From NCBI GenBank assembly GCA_035532295.1, contig DATKRH010000283.1:1-58058 (forward strand): DNA of 58,058 nt. The letters are read 5' to 3'. The translations under genes and the position numbers were made by a program. Each line of letters opens with the position of its first letter. The stretch's first letter is position 1. Under the pieces are notes generated by a model. The model had not been told where the DNA came from and did not search any database. It was given only the letters and a program-made list of their open reading frames with translations. Source of the stretch: DASUBV01 sp035532295 (GTDB lineage: Bacteria; Actinomycetota; Actinomycetes; Streptosporangiales; Streptosporangiaceae). Of the stretch, positions 50,210-58,058 are shown in pieces.

Positions 50210-52522
50210 TTGTCAAACGAGGAAACTGATCGCGAGCAGGAATACCTTTCTGTGCTCTATGGTCGGCTCGACCATCTCCGGGATCAGGCCGCGGCCCGGC
50301 TGGCGGGCGTGCTGCGGCAGGTCGGCGGGACGCCGCAGGCCAGGACCGAGCGCGACGTGTTCAGCGCCACCTACCGGCAGCGGCTCGCTCAGCTGGACGC
50401 CGCCGGGCACGGCCTGTGCTTCGGGCGGCTCGAATTCAACGAGGGCGAGCTGCGTTACATCGGGCGGATCGGAATTCATGCCGACACCGACGACTACGAG
50501 CAGCTCCTCATGGACTGGCGGGCCGACGCAGCCCGGCCGTTCTATCTCGCCACCGCGGCCAACCCCGGCGACGTGCGGGTGCGCCGGCACATCAAGACCC
50601 GCGACCGGAAGCTGATCAGCCTCGACGACGAGGTCCTCGACCTGAGCGCCGCCGACCCGTCCCGGCACGAGGGACTCACCGGCGAGTCGGCGCTGCTGGC
50701 CGCGCTCAACGCGACCCGGACCGGCAGCATGTCCGACATCGTCGAGACCATCCAGGCCGAGCAGGATCACATCATCCGCTCGCGCATGGACGGAGTGCTC
50801 GTGGTCCAGGGCGGCCCCGGCACCGGGAAGACCGCCGTGGCCCTGCACCGCGCCGCCTACCTGCTCTACACCTACCGCCGCCAGCTGGAGAAGCGCGGCG
50901 TGCTCGTGGTCGGCCCGAACGCCACCTTCCTGCGTTACATCGGGCAGGTGCTGCCCTCGCTCGGTGAGACCAGCGTCCTGCTGTCCACCATCGGCGACCT
51001 GTATCCCGGCATCAGCGCGACCGGCGCCGAGCCGCCGCGGACCGCCGAGATCAAGGGCCGGCTCAGCATGACCAGGGTCGTGGCCGCGGCCATCCGGGAC
51101 CGGCAGCAGGCCCCCCGCCAGCCGACCGAGATCATGGTCGATCACCAGCCGTTCGTGCTGACCAGCAAGGCGGTCGCGGAGGCGCGCGAGCGAGCCCGCC
51201 GGTCGCGCCGCCCGCACAACCAGGCCCGGGCGATCTTCGCCCGCGAGATGATCAACTTGCTGACCGCCCAGGCCACCGACAAGCTCGGCCACAACGTGCT
51301 CGGCGGCCCGAACCTGCTCGACGCGCAGGACATCGGCGAGCTGCGCCGCGAGCTGCGCGGCGACCCGGCCGTGCGGGCCGCCATCGACCGGCTGTGGCCC
51401 GTGCTGACGCCGCAGCAGCTGATCGCCGGCCTGCTGGCCTCCAGGCGCCGCCTGGCCGCGGCGGCGCCCGGTCTGACCGCCGCGGAGCGCGACGCGCTGC
51501 TGCGCGAGCCGCGCGCGGACTGGACTCCGGCCGACGTGCCGCTGCTCGACGAGGCCGCCGAGCTCCTGGGCGAGGACGAGCGGGCGGCCGCGGCCGAGCG
51601 GGACCGGCGCCGCCGCCTGCAGGAGGCCTACGCCCAGGGCGTGCTCGACATCATCGGCCGCGATGACGACGACGACCCGGAGGTGCTCATGGGCGCCGAC
51701 GTCGTCAACGCCAGCGCGCTCGCGGCCCGTTACGAGGATGAGGAGAACCTCACGCCGGCCGAGCGGGCGGCGGCCGACCGGACCTGGGCGTTCGGGCACG
51801 TGATCGTGGACGAGGCGCAGGAGCTCTCGGAGATGGCCTGGCGCATGCTGATGCGCCGGGTGCCCGTGAAGTCCATGACGATCGTCGGCGACGTGGCGCA
51901 GACCGGCGACCTGGCCGGCCTGCAGACGTGGGACCAGGCGCTCGGCCGGTACGTGGGGGACCGGTGGCGCCTGGCGGGGCTGACCATCAACTACCGCGCG
52001 CCCGCCGAGATCATGGACGTGGCCGCCGACGTGCTGGCCGCGATCGACCCCGGGCTCGAGGTGCCGCGCTCGGTTCGCACGGCCGGCATCGCTCCGTGGC
52101 GGCTGGAGACCGACGAGGCCGGCCTCGCCGGCGCCGTCGCGCGGGCCGCCGTCCGGCTGGCCGGAGAGAGCGGCGATGGCAAGCTGGCCGTTATCGTGCC
52201 GCCCGGGCGTCTAGCGGAGCTGGGGCGGGCCGTCACCGCCGCGCTGCCCGAGACCGCGATCGGCGCCGATCCCGACCTGACCAGCCCGGTGGTCGTGCTG
52301 ACCGTCCCACAGGCCAAGGGCCTGGAGTTCGACTCGGTGCTGATCGCCGAGCCCGCGCAGCTGCTGGCCGACTCGCCGCGCGGATGCAACGACCTCTACG
52401 TGGCGCTGACCAGGGCCACGCAGCGCGTCGGCGTGGTCCACGTCGGCGCCATCCCCGCCGTCCTGGCCCGCCTCACCCCGGAGAGCCTCACCCCGGAGAG
52501 CCTCACCCCGGAGAAAGCCTAG
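50210..52522 (+). CDS. helR: HelR/HelD-type RNA polymerase-recycling ATPase
   Basis: A 770-residue superfamily-1 helicase-like ATPase that removes stalled RNA polymerase; actinobacterial HelR can confer rifamycin tolerance. An N-terminal coiled coil (EQEYLSVLYGRLDHLRDQAAARLAGVLRQ) reaches the secondary channel. Walker A VVQGGPGTGKT (~200), Walker B VIVDEAQELS (~531), and motif PQAKGLEFDSVLIAEP are present. The acidic stretch IIGRDDDDDPEVLMGADVV corresponds to the loop that enters the polymerase active site. TTG 50210 follows AAAGGGG. The end is three copies of LTPES from a 15-bp repeat. No rifamycin-associated element was recognised upstream. Confidence 0.85.
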   Translation: MSNEETDREQEYLSVLYGRLDHLRDQAAARLAGVLRQVGGTPQARTERDVFSATYRQRLAQLDAAGHGLCFGRLEFNEGELRYIGRIGIHADTDDYEQLLMDWRADAARPFYLATAANPGDVRVRRHIKTRDRKLISLDDEVLDLSAADPSRHEGLTGESALLAALNATRTGSMSDIVETIQAEQDHIIRSRMDGVLVVQGGPGTGKTAVALHRAAYLLYTYRRQLEKRGVLVVGPNATFLRYIGQVLPSLGETSVLLSTIGDLYPGISATGAEPPRTAEIKGRLSMTRVVAAAIRDRQQAPRQPTEIMVDHQPFVLTSKAVAEARERARRSRRPHNQARAIFAREMINLLTAQATDKLGHNVLGGPNLLDAQDIGELRRELRGDPAVRAAIDRLWPVLTPQQLIAGLLASRRRLAAAAPGLTAAERDALLREPRADWTPADVPLLDEAAELLGEDERAAAAERDRRRRLQEAYAQGVLDIIGRDDDDDPEVLMGADVVNASALAARYEDEENLTPAERAAADRTWAFGHVIVDEAQELSEMAWRMLMRRVPVKSMTIVGDVAQTGDLAGLQTWDQALGRYVGDRWRLAGLTINYRAPAEIMDVAADVLAAIDPGLEVPRSVRTAGIAPWRLETDEAGLAGAVARAAVRLAGESGDGKLAVIVPPGRLAELGRAVTAALPETAIGADPDLTSPVVVLTVPQAKGLEFDSVLIAEPAQLLADSPRGCNDLYVALTRATQRVGVVHVGAIPAVLARLTPESLTPESLTPEKA
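52472..52518 (+). repeat. 15-bp tandem repeat at the 3' end of helR
   Basis: CTCACCCCGGAGAGC three times (last copy degenerate), encoding LTPES-LTPES-LTPEK just before the stop. Confidence 0.7.
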
Positions 52523-52529
52523 AGCCGCG

Positions 52530-53555
52530 TTAGTCGTCGCCCGGCGACCGGCCGCCGCCGAACCGGTTGAACAGCCGCTCGCCGGCCCCCACCGCCGTCT
52601 CCGCCACGCCGCGCACCGCGCCGATCAGCGGGTCCGAGCTACGGCTCCAGGACTCCTGATAGGACTTGGCCGCCGCCCGGAACTCCTCACCCACCGAGGT
52701 GTCCGGGTCGTCCTCGCGGCGCGGGTAGTTCCCGGCCAGGATGTCGCGGTACTCGCCGTCGCTGGCCCACCGGTCCAGCTCGGCGAAGCGGACCACCGCG
52801 AACGGGTGCGTGGCGCCCTGCAGTTGCAGCAGCTTCAGCAGCCCCTCACGCACGTCCGGGACCGCGTCGTACTCCTTGGCCTGCTCGTGGAACGCGTCGT
52901 GGCTGAGCTCCGACAGCCGCGATCCGCCGGCGGTCTTCATCAGCGCGCGCCGCGCCGCCTGCTCGTCCTGGCCCGCCAGCAGCCCGGCCCGGTCGCAGGA
53001 CAGCTCCGACTTGCGGTACCACTCCTCCAGGCCCCAGATCACCGCCTTGAAGCCGATCCAGGCGAACGGGATGAACGACAGCCGGGCAGCTAGGTTGACC
53101 AGGTGAAACAGCATCGTCCGGTACACCGAGTGGCCCGACAGCACGTGCCCCAGCTCGTGCCCGATGATGAACCGGATCTCTTCCTCGTCGAACAGGTCCA
53201 CCATGCCCGTCGTGATCACGATGAACGGCTTGTCGGTGCCGAGCGTCATCGCGTTGACCATCGGGTTCTGGCTGATGAACAGCTCCGGGACCTTCGGCAG
53301 GTCCAGGATGTAGCAGCCGTCCAGCATGTCGTGGTAGAGGTGGGGGAACTGGTCCTCGGAGGCCCGGACGGAGCTGGCCAGGAACATCAGCCGGAGCGAC
53401 CGGTCGTTGAAGAGCCCGGCGAGATTCTTGAGAATCAGGTCGAAGCCCGTGAGCTTCCGCAGCGCGACGAGCGCGGAGCGGTCGGCTGGGTGCTCGTAAG
53501 CACGTGAGCTGATACCCGGCAGGCGCACCCGGGAACGGTCCGGCACAGTGGTCAT
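52530..53555 (-). CDS. M48-family zinc metallopeptidase
   Basis: A 341-residue HtpX/M48-like protease. Zinc motif HELGH in FIIGHELGHVLSGH, with the third ligand glutamate probably in ELSCDRAGLLAGQ, the usual ExxxAD-like helix. LVNLAARLSFIPFAWIGFKAVIWGL gives one or two membrane helices, so it is probably membrane-anchored with the protease in the cytoplasm. Residues ~70-115 (MLDGCYILDLPKVPELFISQNPMVNAMTLGTDKPFIVITTG) fit the M48 N-terminal part. ATG 53555 is preferred over earlier frames. It starts only 37 bp from the divergent ligase gene, so the promoters overlap. Likely role: membrane-protein quality control. Confidence 0.85.
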   Translation of the reverse strand: MTTVPDRSRVRLPGISSRAYEHPADRSALVALRKLTGFDLILKNLAGLFNDRSLRLMFLASSVRASEDQFPHLYHDMLDGCYILDLPKVPELFISQNPMVNAMTLGTDKPFIVITTGMVDLFDEEEIRFIIGHELGHVLSGHSVYRTMLFHLVNLAARLSFIPFAWIGFKAVIWGLEEWYRKSELSCDRAGLLAGQDEQAARRALMKTAGGSRLSELSHDAFHEQAKEYDAVPDVREGLLKLLQLQGATHPFAVVRFAELDRWASDGEYRDILAGNYPRREDDPDTSVGEEFRAAAKSYQESWSRSSDPLIGAVRGVAETAVGAGERLFNRFGGGRSPGDD

Positions 53556-53592
53556 GAGATACATCGTAAGCGCCGTCGCGAAGGTTGGGACC

Positions 53593-54945
53593 ATGTCAGA
53601 ACAGGTAACCGCGGCCAGGTTCGAGCCCATGGTGTTTGACCCAGCTGGGGAGTCCATGCCGGCCGAGCTGCTCACGGCCCTGCAGCAGGACCGGCTCCGC
53701 GCGCTCGTCGACCGGCTGCTGGCGGCCGGCGGCCTGCAGGGCGGCCGGCTCCGGGAGGCCGGCGTGACCGGCGGCGGCGACCTCACGCTGGCCGACCTGC
53801 CCAGCCTGCCCGCGACCGGCAAGCGCGACCTGTGGGACGCCTATCCATTCGGCCTGCTGGCCGTGCCCCGCGAGGACGTCGTCGCCGTGCACGGCTCCAG
53901 CGGGACCGGCGGCCGGCCGACCCTGGTCGCCTACACCCGCGACGACCTGCGGCTGTGGGCGCGGATGTGCGCGCGGGCGCTGGCCGCGGCCGGCGCGACG
54001 CCCGCCAGCATCGTGCACAACGCCTACGGCTACGGCCTGTTCACCGGCGGCATCGGCATTCACCAGGGCGCGGTCGAGCTCGGGGCCACCGTCGTCCCGG
54101 CCTCCGGCGGCATGACCGCCCGGCAGGTCACCCTCATCGCCGACCTGGCGCCCGACATCCTCACCTGCACGCCGTCCTACGCCATCCGGCTCGGCGAGGC
54201 GCTGGCCGCCGCCGGCCACGGACCGGGCCAGGGCCTGAAGCTGCGGGCCGGCATCTTCGGGGCCGAGCCGTGGACCGAGGCGCTGCGCTCCCGGATCGAG
54301 GACCTGCTCGGCCTGCGCGCCCTGGACATCTACGGGCTGTCGGAGGTCATCGGGCCCGGCGTCGCGTCCGAGTGCGTGGTCGCCGCCGACGGCCTGCACG
54401 TCAACGAGGACCACTTCCTCGTCGAGGCGGTCGACCTGGTTACCGGCGAGCCCGTTCCCGACGGCACGCCCGGCGAACTGGTGTTCACCACCGTCACCAA
54501 GCAGGCCCTGCCCCTGCTGCGCTACCGGACCGGGGACATCGCCACCCTGCGCCGCGGCTCGTGCCCCTGCGGCCGGACCCTCGCCAAGATGAGCAGGATC
54601 ACCGGCCGCAAGGACGACATGCTGGTCATCCGCGGGGTCAACGTCTACCCCAGCGAGATCGAGCGGGTCCTGCTCGCCGAGCGGGCGCTCGCCTCGGACT
54701 ACCTCCTGGTCATCGACGAACGGGACGCACAGCCCCGCCTGCTGGCCTGTTGTGAATACCTAACGGGCGGCTCCCGCCAGCTCCCGTCCGTCACCGGAAT
54801 CGAGTCCAGGCTTCGCGACGCGCTCGGCCTCAGCGTCGCCGTCCGGCTGCTGCCGCCGGGGTCGGTCCCGCGCACCGAGGTCGGCAAGGCCGTCCGCCTC
54901 GTCCGCTGGTCCGCCGGCGACCCCCCGCTACCCGGCCTCGCCTAG
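53593..54945 (+). CDS. Phenylacetate-CoA ligase (PaaK)-like adenylate-forming enzyme
   Basis: A 450-residue ANL-superfamily enzyme. P-loop-like HGSSGTGGRPTLVAYTRDDL, PASGGMTARQVTLIADL, the A5-like DIYGLSEVIGPGVASEC, hinge-region RYRTGDIATL and GRKDDMLVIRGVNVYPSEIE are canonical for PaaK-like ligases. A cysteine pair (GSCPCGRTLAKM) also fits the family. It would activate phenylacetate or another aromatic acid as acyl-AMP then CoA thioester. No other paa genes are nearby, so substrate is uncertain. ATG 53593. A C-rich repeat tract and an IS follow. Confidence 0.85.
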   Translation: MSEQVTAARFEPMVFDPAGESMPAELLTALQQDRLRALVDRLLAAGGLQGGRLREAGVTGGGDLTLADLPSLPATGKRDLWDAYPFGLLAVPREDVVAVHGSSGTGGRPTLVAYTRDDLRLWARMCARALAAAGATPASIVHNAYGYGLFTGGIGIHQGAVELGATVVPASGGMTARQVTLIADLAPDILTCTPSYAIRLGEALAAAGHGPGQGLKLRAGIFGAEPWTEALRSRIEDLLGLRALDIYGLSEVIGPGVASECVVAADGLHVNEDHFLVEAVDLVTGEPVPDGTPGELVFTTVTKQALPLLRYRTGDIATLRRGSCPCGRTLAKMSRITGRKDDMLVIRGVNVYPSEIERVLLAERALASDYLLVIDERDAQPRLLACCEYLTGGSRQLPSVTGIESRLRDALGLSVAVRLLPPGSVPRTEVGKAVRLVRWSAGDPPLPGLA

Positions 54946-55245
54946 CGCCCCCGGCACTGTCCTGTTCCCCAGGCGCCAGTGCCCCCCGGGCGCCCCCCGC
55001 TCCCGGGTCGCCTAGCGCCCCCTGGCGCTGCCCTGTTCCCTGGGCCGCCAGCGCCCCTGTTCCCGGGCCGCCAGCGCCCCCTGTGTGCTGCCCCGCTCCC
55101 TCGCCTAGCGCCCCCTCTGTGCTGCCCCGCTCCCTCGCCTAGCGCCCAGCTCCCTGGGCCGCAAGCACCCCTGGGCCCCCGCTCCCGGGGCCGCCGGCGC
55201 CCCCAGCGCCGCGGGCCCTCCGGTGTGGGCGTCCGAGACTGGGTT
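54946..55245 (+). repeat. C-rich degenerate repeat tract left of the IS
   Basis: About 300 bp of strand-asymmetric C-rich sequence with degenerate copies of GCCTAGCGCCCCC and CTGCCCCGCTCCCTC. No credible gene; a short open frame there is Pro/Leu-only. Function unknown; it may be the remains of slippage, and it lies directly beside the IS insertion point. Confidence 0.6.
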
Positions 55246-55270
55246 TAGGGCTGCGCCGAAACAGCGCCAC

Positions 55271-55317
55271 TCATGATCACTACCGTTTTGTTGCGCTATG
55301 GAGGCTGTCGGGCGACT
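55271..55317 (+). repeat. IS left terminal inverted repeat
   Basis: 47 nt, pairs with 57223-57268 in opposite orientation; outer 18 nt match exactly, inner half differs at several positions. Confidence 0.8.
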
Positions 55318-55426
55318 TCCCCCGCGATCCCGTCAAGCAGATTCCGCTAAGTCGCTTATATGAATTTAGTGATTCTTTATTTATATATCACCTGTTTTCT
55401 AGTGCTATGTGGTTGATAATGACTGC

Positions 55427-57034
55427 ATGGGACGGAAGTTCAGGTCCGGGGCGGCCCCGGATCAGGTGATGCTGATGCCGGCGGACCCGCGGGAGTGGCT
55501 GCCGGCGGGGCACCTGGCGTGGCGGGTGCTGGAGCTGGCCGGGGAGATGGACCTGTCCGGGTTCGGGGCCTCGTACCGGGCTGACGGGCAGGGCGGGCGG
55601 CCGTATCCCCCGGTGATGATGGCGACGCTGCTGCTGTACAGCTACTGCCGGGGCCGGCGGTCGTCGCGGGAGATCGAGATGGCCACGTTCGACGACGTGG
55701 GCGCGCGGGTCATCTGCGGGGGCCTGCACCCGGATCATTCCACGGTCGCGGAGTTCGTCCGCCGGAACCTGGAGGCGGTGCTGGCGCTGCTGCCGGAGTC
55801 GGTGAAGGCGTGCGCCCGGGAGGGCCTGGTCAGCCTGGAGGTGGTCGCCGGGGACGGCACGAAGCTGAAGGCTAACGCGTCGATGGCCTCCAACGTGACC
55901 GCCGCGCAGCTCGACGCCCAGATCGCGGAGCTGGAAGCCCAGATCGACGCCGGGTTCCGGCAGTGGGCGCAGGACATGCTGGACGGCGAGGGCCCGGCGG
56001 CCCCGGCCGGCGGCGGCCCCCGCAGCGGCGATGACAGCGGGAAGAAAGGGGAGAAGAAGCCGAAGCGGGCGGAGCAGACGCTGGAGCGGCGGAAGGCCGC
56101 CCGCGCGCAGCTCCAGTCCCGGCAGGACGAGAAGAACCAGCGGGAACTCCAGCCCAGGGTCGCGGAGCTCGCCGCCCGGGTGGAGAAGAAGGAGGCCGGC
56201 GTCGCCAGATGGGAGACCGCGGCCGCCGCCCGCCTGGAGGCCCGCGCCCGCGAGACCGCCGCCGGCCGGCGGATCCCCGGCACCCGCCCCATCCGCGACA
56301 TCAGCGAGGACCGCCAGGTCAAGCGCGCCCGGCAGTCCCTGGCCAAAGCCCGCGCGGACTACCAGGCCGCCCGGGGGGCCGCCGCCGCGCCGGCCGGCGA
56401 CCCGGACGCGAAAGTGAACATCGCCGACCCCTCCAGCCGCGTCATGCCCCTGAAGAAAGGCGGCTCCGGCCAGCTGCACAACGTCCAGGCCCTCGCCACC
56501 GCCAGAACCCAGGTCATCCTCGCCATCCTGCGCCACCCCAGCCCCGTCGACGTGGCCGCCCTGGCGCCCCTCCTGGAAAAGGCCCGCGAGACCCTCCTCG
56601 AAGCCGGGATCACCGGTCAGATCCGCAAGGCCCTGTTCGACGCCGGCTACGCCAGCGACGCCAGCTTCACCCTCGACATCCCCGCCCTCCTCTACATCGC
56701 CGTCACCCGCGAAGCCCGCCAGACCGGGCGCTCCGCCGACGGACGCGCCCCCAAAACCATGCTCCCCAGCTGGGAAGACATGACCGCCCGCCTCGACACC
56801 CTCGAGGGAAGAGAACTCTGCCGGCAGCGCGCCGCCACCATCGAGCCCGTCTTCGCCCAGCTCACCAGCCGCCTCGGCCGCACCCTGAACTACCGCGGCG
56901 ACCACGCCGACGCCGAGCTCGCCCTCTGGGCCGCCAGCCACAACATCCTCAAGGCCATCACCGCACGCGGCAGGCGACTCGCCCGCCAGGCCCGCACCGC
57001 CGCCACGGCAGCGCCGGCCCCCGCCGCCGCCTGA
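55427..57034 (+). CDS. IS1182-family transposase
   Basis: A 535-residue DDE transposase. The N-terminal DUF772-type region (FRSGAAPDQVMLMPADPREWLPAGHLAWRVLELAG, PYPPVMMATLLLYSYCRGRRSSREIE) is diagnostic. Probable catalytic residues: first D in VVAGDGTKLKANASM, second D in LFDAGYASDASF, and E in TIEPVFAQLTSRLGRTLNYRG. A long charged helical insertion (~155-330; EKKPKRAEQTLERRKAA) is normal for the family. ATG 55427; the frame extends upstream to GTG 55409. It appears intact, so the IS may be active. Confidence 0.88.
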   Translation: MGRKFRSGAAPDQVMLMPADPREWLPAGHLAWRVLELAGEMDLSGFGASYRADGQGGRPYPPVMMATLLLYSYCRGRRSSREIEMATFDDVGARVICGGLHPDHSTVAEFVRRNLEAVLALLPESVKACAREGLVSLEVVAGDGTKLKANASMASNVTAAQLDAQIAELEAQIDAGFRQWAQDMLDGEGPAAPAGGGPRSGDDSGKKGEKKPKRAEQTLERRKAARAQLQSRQDEKNQRELQPRVAELAARVEKKEAGVARWETAAAARLEARARETAAGRRIPGTRPIRDISEDRQVKRARQSLAKARADYQAARGAAAAPAGDPDAKVNIADPSSRVMPLKKGGSGQLHNVQALATARTQVILAILRHPSPVDVAALAPLLEKARETLLEAGITGQIRKALFDAGYASDASFTLDIPALLYIAVTREARQTGRSADGRAPKTMLPSWEDMTARLDTLEGRELCRQRAATIEPVFAQLTSRLGRTLNYRGDHADAELALWAASHNILKAITARGRRLARQARTAATAAPAPAAA

Positions 57035-57222
57035 CCCGCCCGGAAAACAGCCGCCAGAACCGCCCGCAGCCCGGCAACCGCAACTAATCCACAGGCAGCC
57101 GGGCCGCCAGCATGCCCGGAAACCGCCCGCCAGCCCCGCAGCCACCCCGAACCCCGGAGCACAAGCCAGAAAACAGCCGCCGCCAGCACTAGCTCTCACC
57201 GTTGAGGCCACCACCCGTCCAG

Positions 57223-57268
57223 AGTCACCCGACAGCCTCTATGTGCAGAGAAACGGTAGTGATCATGA
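57223..57268 (-). repeat. IS right terminal inverted repeat
   Basis: 46 nt, inverted copy of the left end. Ends in GTGATCATGA next to non-IS sequence at 57269. Confidence 0.8.
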
Positions 57269-57398
57269 AAGCTTCCTTCCCCGGAGCGCTGGCGCGGCGT
57301 GCCGTTACATTGCCCCCTCGATGCGTCGGCTTCACAGGGGGGGTGGGCTTCACGGGGCGGAGTGGCTCAGCAGGGTGGGCTTTGCGGGGCGGGGTGGG
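57269..57398. other. G-rich gap between IS and TetR gene
   Basis: 130 bp with degenerate GGGCTTCACGGGGCGG-type repeats and no gene. Nothing else recognisable. Confidence 0.5.
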
Positions 57399-57947
57399 TC
57401 AGCGGGCGCGCAGGCCGGCGTAGATGACGTCGACGCGGCGCCGCAGCGCCGCGTCGGAGGGCTCGCCGTCGTCGCCCAGGCAGCCCATCATGAGCGCCTT
57501 CACGTCGGCGGCCTCGACGTCGCCGCGCACCGCGCCCGCCTGCTGTGCCCGGCCGAGCATCATCCCGAGCATGGCCGTAATCTCCTGTCCCGCGCTGGCC
57601 GTGGCGGCCGCCAGGTCGACCCCGGCGCCGGTCAGGGCGTCCGCCAGTCCTCGGTCCACGGCCAGTTCGGTGACCATGTCCAGGAAGAACGAGCGGAACG
57701 CCGCGCCGGGATCCCCCGCCCGCTGCTCGGCGAGCACGCGAGCCTGTCCCAGGATGTGCGAGACCCGGTTCTGGATGATCGCCTCGAACAGGGACTCCTT
57801 CGTCGGAAAATGGCGGCTGACCGTGCCCGTGCCGACGCCGGCCCGGCGGGCGATCTCATGTACCGGTACCGCCAGGCCGTCGGCGGCGAACGCCGCGAAG
57901 GCGACCTCGAGAATCCGGGCGCGATTGCGCCGTGCGTCGGCCCGCAT
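57399..57947 (-). CDS. TetR-family transcriptional regulator
   Basis: A 182-residue one-component repressor. The N-terminal helix-turn-helix (ADARRNRARILEVAFAAFAADG..., VHEIARRAGVGTGTVSRHFPTKESLFEAI) is typical, and the C-terminal helical domain resembles the SbtR-like class (VDLAAATASAGQEITAMLGMMLGRAQQAGAVRGDV). ATG 57947 follows GAGGTGA; a GTG 9 nt upstream is in frame. Its target is outside the window or unknown. Right of it, 57948-58058 shows only non-coding GC-rich sequence. Confidence 0.85.
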   Translation of the reverse strand: MRADARRNRARILEVAFAAFAADGLAVPVHEIARRAGVGTGTVSRHFPTKESLFEAIIQNRVSHILGQARVLAEQRAGDPGAAFRSFFLDMVTELAVDRGLADALTGAGVDLAAATASAGQEITAMLGMMLGRAQQAGAVRGDVEAADVKALMMGCLGDDGEPSDAALRRRVDVIYAGLRAR

Positions 57948-58058
57948 GCCTGTCACCTCGCTCCGCCTCAATACACGCCGCCTCAAATCACGCCGCCCAG
58001 GACATACGCTCCCCGAACGTGCGCCGCCGGTTTATGCCGCCCGTCCCCGCCCGCCCGC

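Larger units (their letters stand above)
55271..57268 (+). mobile_element. IS1182-family insertion sequence (about 2.0 kb)
   Basis: A full element: transposase gene plus imperfect terminal inverted repeats at 55271-55317 and 57223-57268. The outer 18 nt (TCATGATCACTACCGTTT) are identical in both ends, and a second block GAGGCTGTCGGG is shared further in. Between the left end and the transposase is an AT-rich stretch (55347-55426) foreign in composition to its surroundings, probably the promoter. No clear target-site duplication was seen. The element sits between a PaaK-like gene and a TetR gene and breaks no recognisable gene. Confidence 0.85.

Noticed and set aside
54979..55248. 89-codon frame in the C-rich tract
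   Set aside because: Composed almost only of Pro, Leu, Ala and Arg from degenerate repeats; no ribosome site.
55260..57280. Target-site duplication flanking the IS
   Set aside because: The flanks (…GCGCCAC and AAGCTTCC…) share no direct repeat; the outer TCAT/ATGA is part of the inverted repeat.

Overview
The window is very GC-rich actinobacterial chromosome. Gene order valS-folC-DUF4233-mreB-mreC-mreD-mrdA-rodA, paired clpP genes before clpX, RNase E/G followed by rplU-rpmA-obg, and an HelR-type RNA polymerase remodeller all point to Actinomycetota, probably Streptosporangiales or a relative. I cannot fix the genus from sequence alone. No rRNA, tRNA or CRISPR array was seen.

Layout. (1) 1-3.65 kb, minus strand: the edge of a Tad/Flp-type secretion ATPase locus (cpaF fragment, MinD-like ATPase, truncated PKD-fold protein), a frameshifted pentapeptide gene and a vapBC toxin-antitoxin pair. 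It looks like a decayed, rearranged junction. (2) 3.7-23.1 kb: a stress and bioenergetics island. It holds a two-TM K+ channel, the cydDC thiol exporter, a ClC chloride transporter, a DUF2252 protein, a CPA1 antiporter, a variant glucose-6-phosphate dehydrogenase, cytochrome bd oxidase (cydAB) with a small membrane protein upstream, gluconokinase, a DUF7144 membrane protein, a MalT-like LuxR regulator and an HdeD-like protein. (3) 23.2-27.6 kb: tig, clpP1, clpP2, clpX. (4) 27.6-40.2 kb: valS, folC, DUF4233 and the elongasome genes mreBCD-mrdA-rodA. (5) 40.3-50.1 kb: TauE/SafE transporter, radical-SAM/DUF2344 pair, RNase E/G, rplU, rpmA, obg. (6) 50.2-58 kb: helR, M48 protease, a PaaK-like ligase, an IS1182-family insertion and a TetR regulator.

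Main discovery candidate: a 19-bp palindrome, ATCAYCC-N5-GGGTGAT, occurs at seven intergenic positions (4690, 4716, 9832, 14821, 17710, 19093, 23095), all inside or at the edge of the stress island. I found none in the intergenic regions of the remaining 35 kb. The sites precede the K+ channel, DUF2252, zwf-antiporter, cydAB/gluconokinase (divergent), DUF7144/LuxR (divergent) and HdeD. The pattern predicts one regulon that couples terminal oxidase use, NADPH supply from gluconate and glucose-6-phosphate, and ion homeostasis. The regulator is unknown; the LuxR protein encoded next to one site is the nearest candidate.

Other notable points: an MreD with an extra ~460-residue basic Gly/Arg-rich tail; a G6PD in which the usual substrate lysine of the DHYLGK motif is leucine; no ndk between DUF4233 and mreB; a repeat-bearing leader before rplU; and many short tandem duplications at gene ends.
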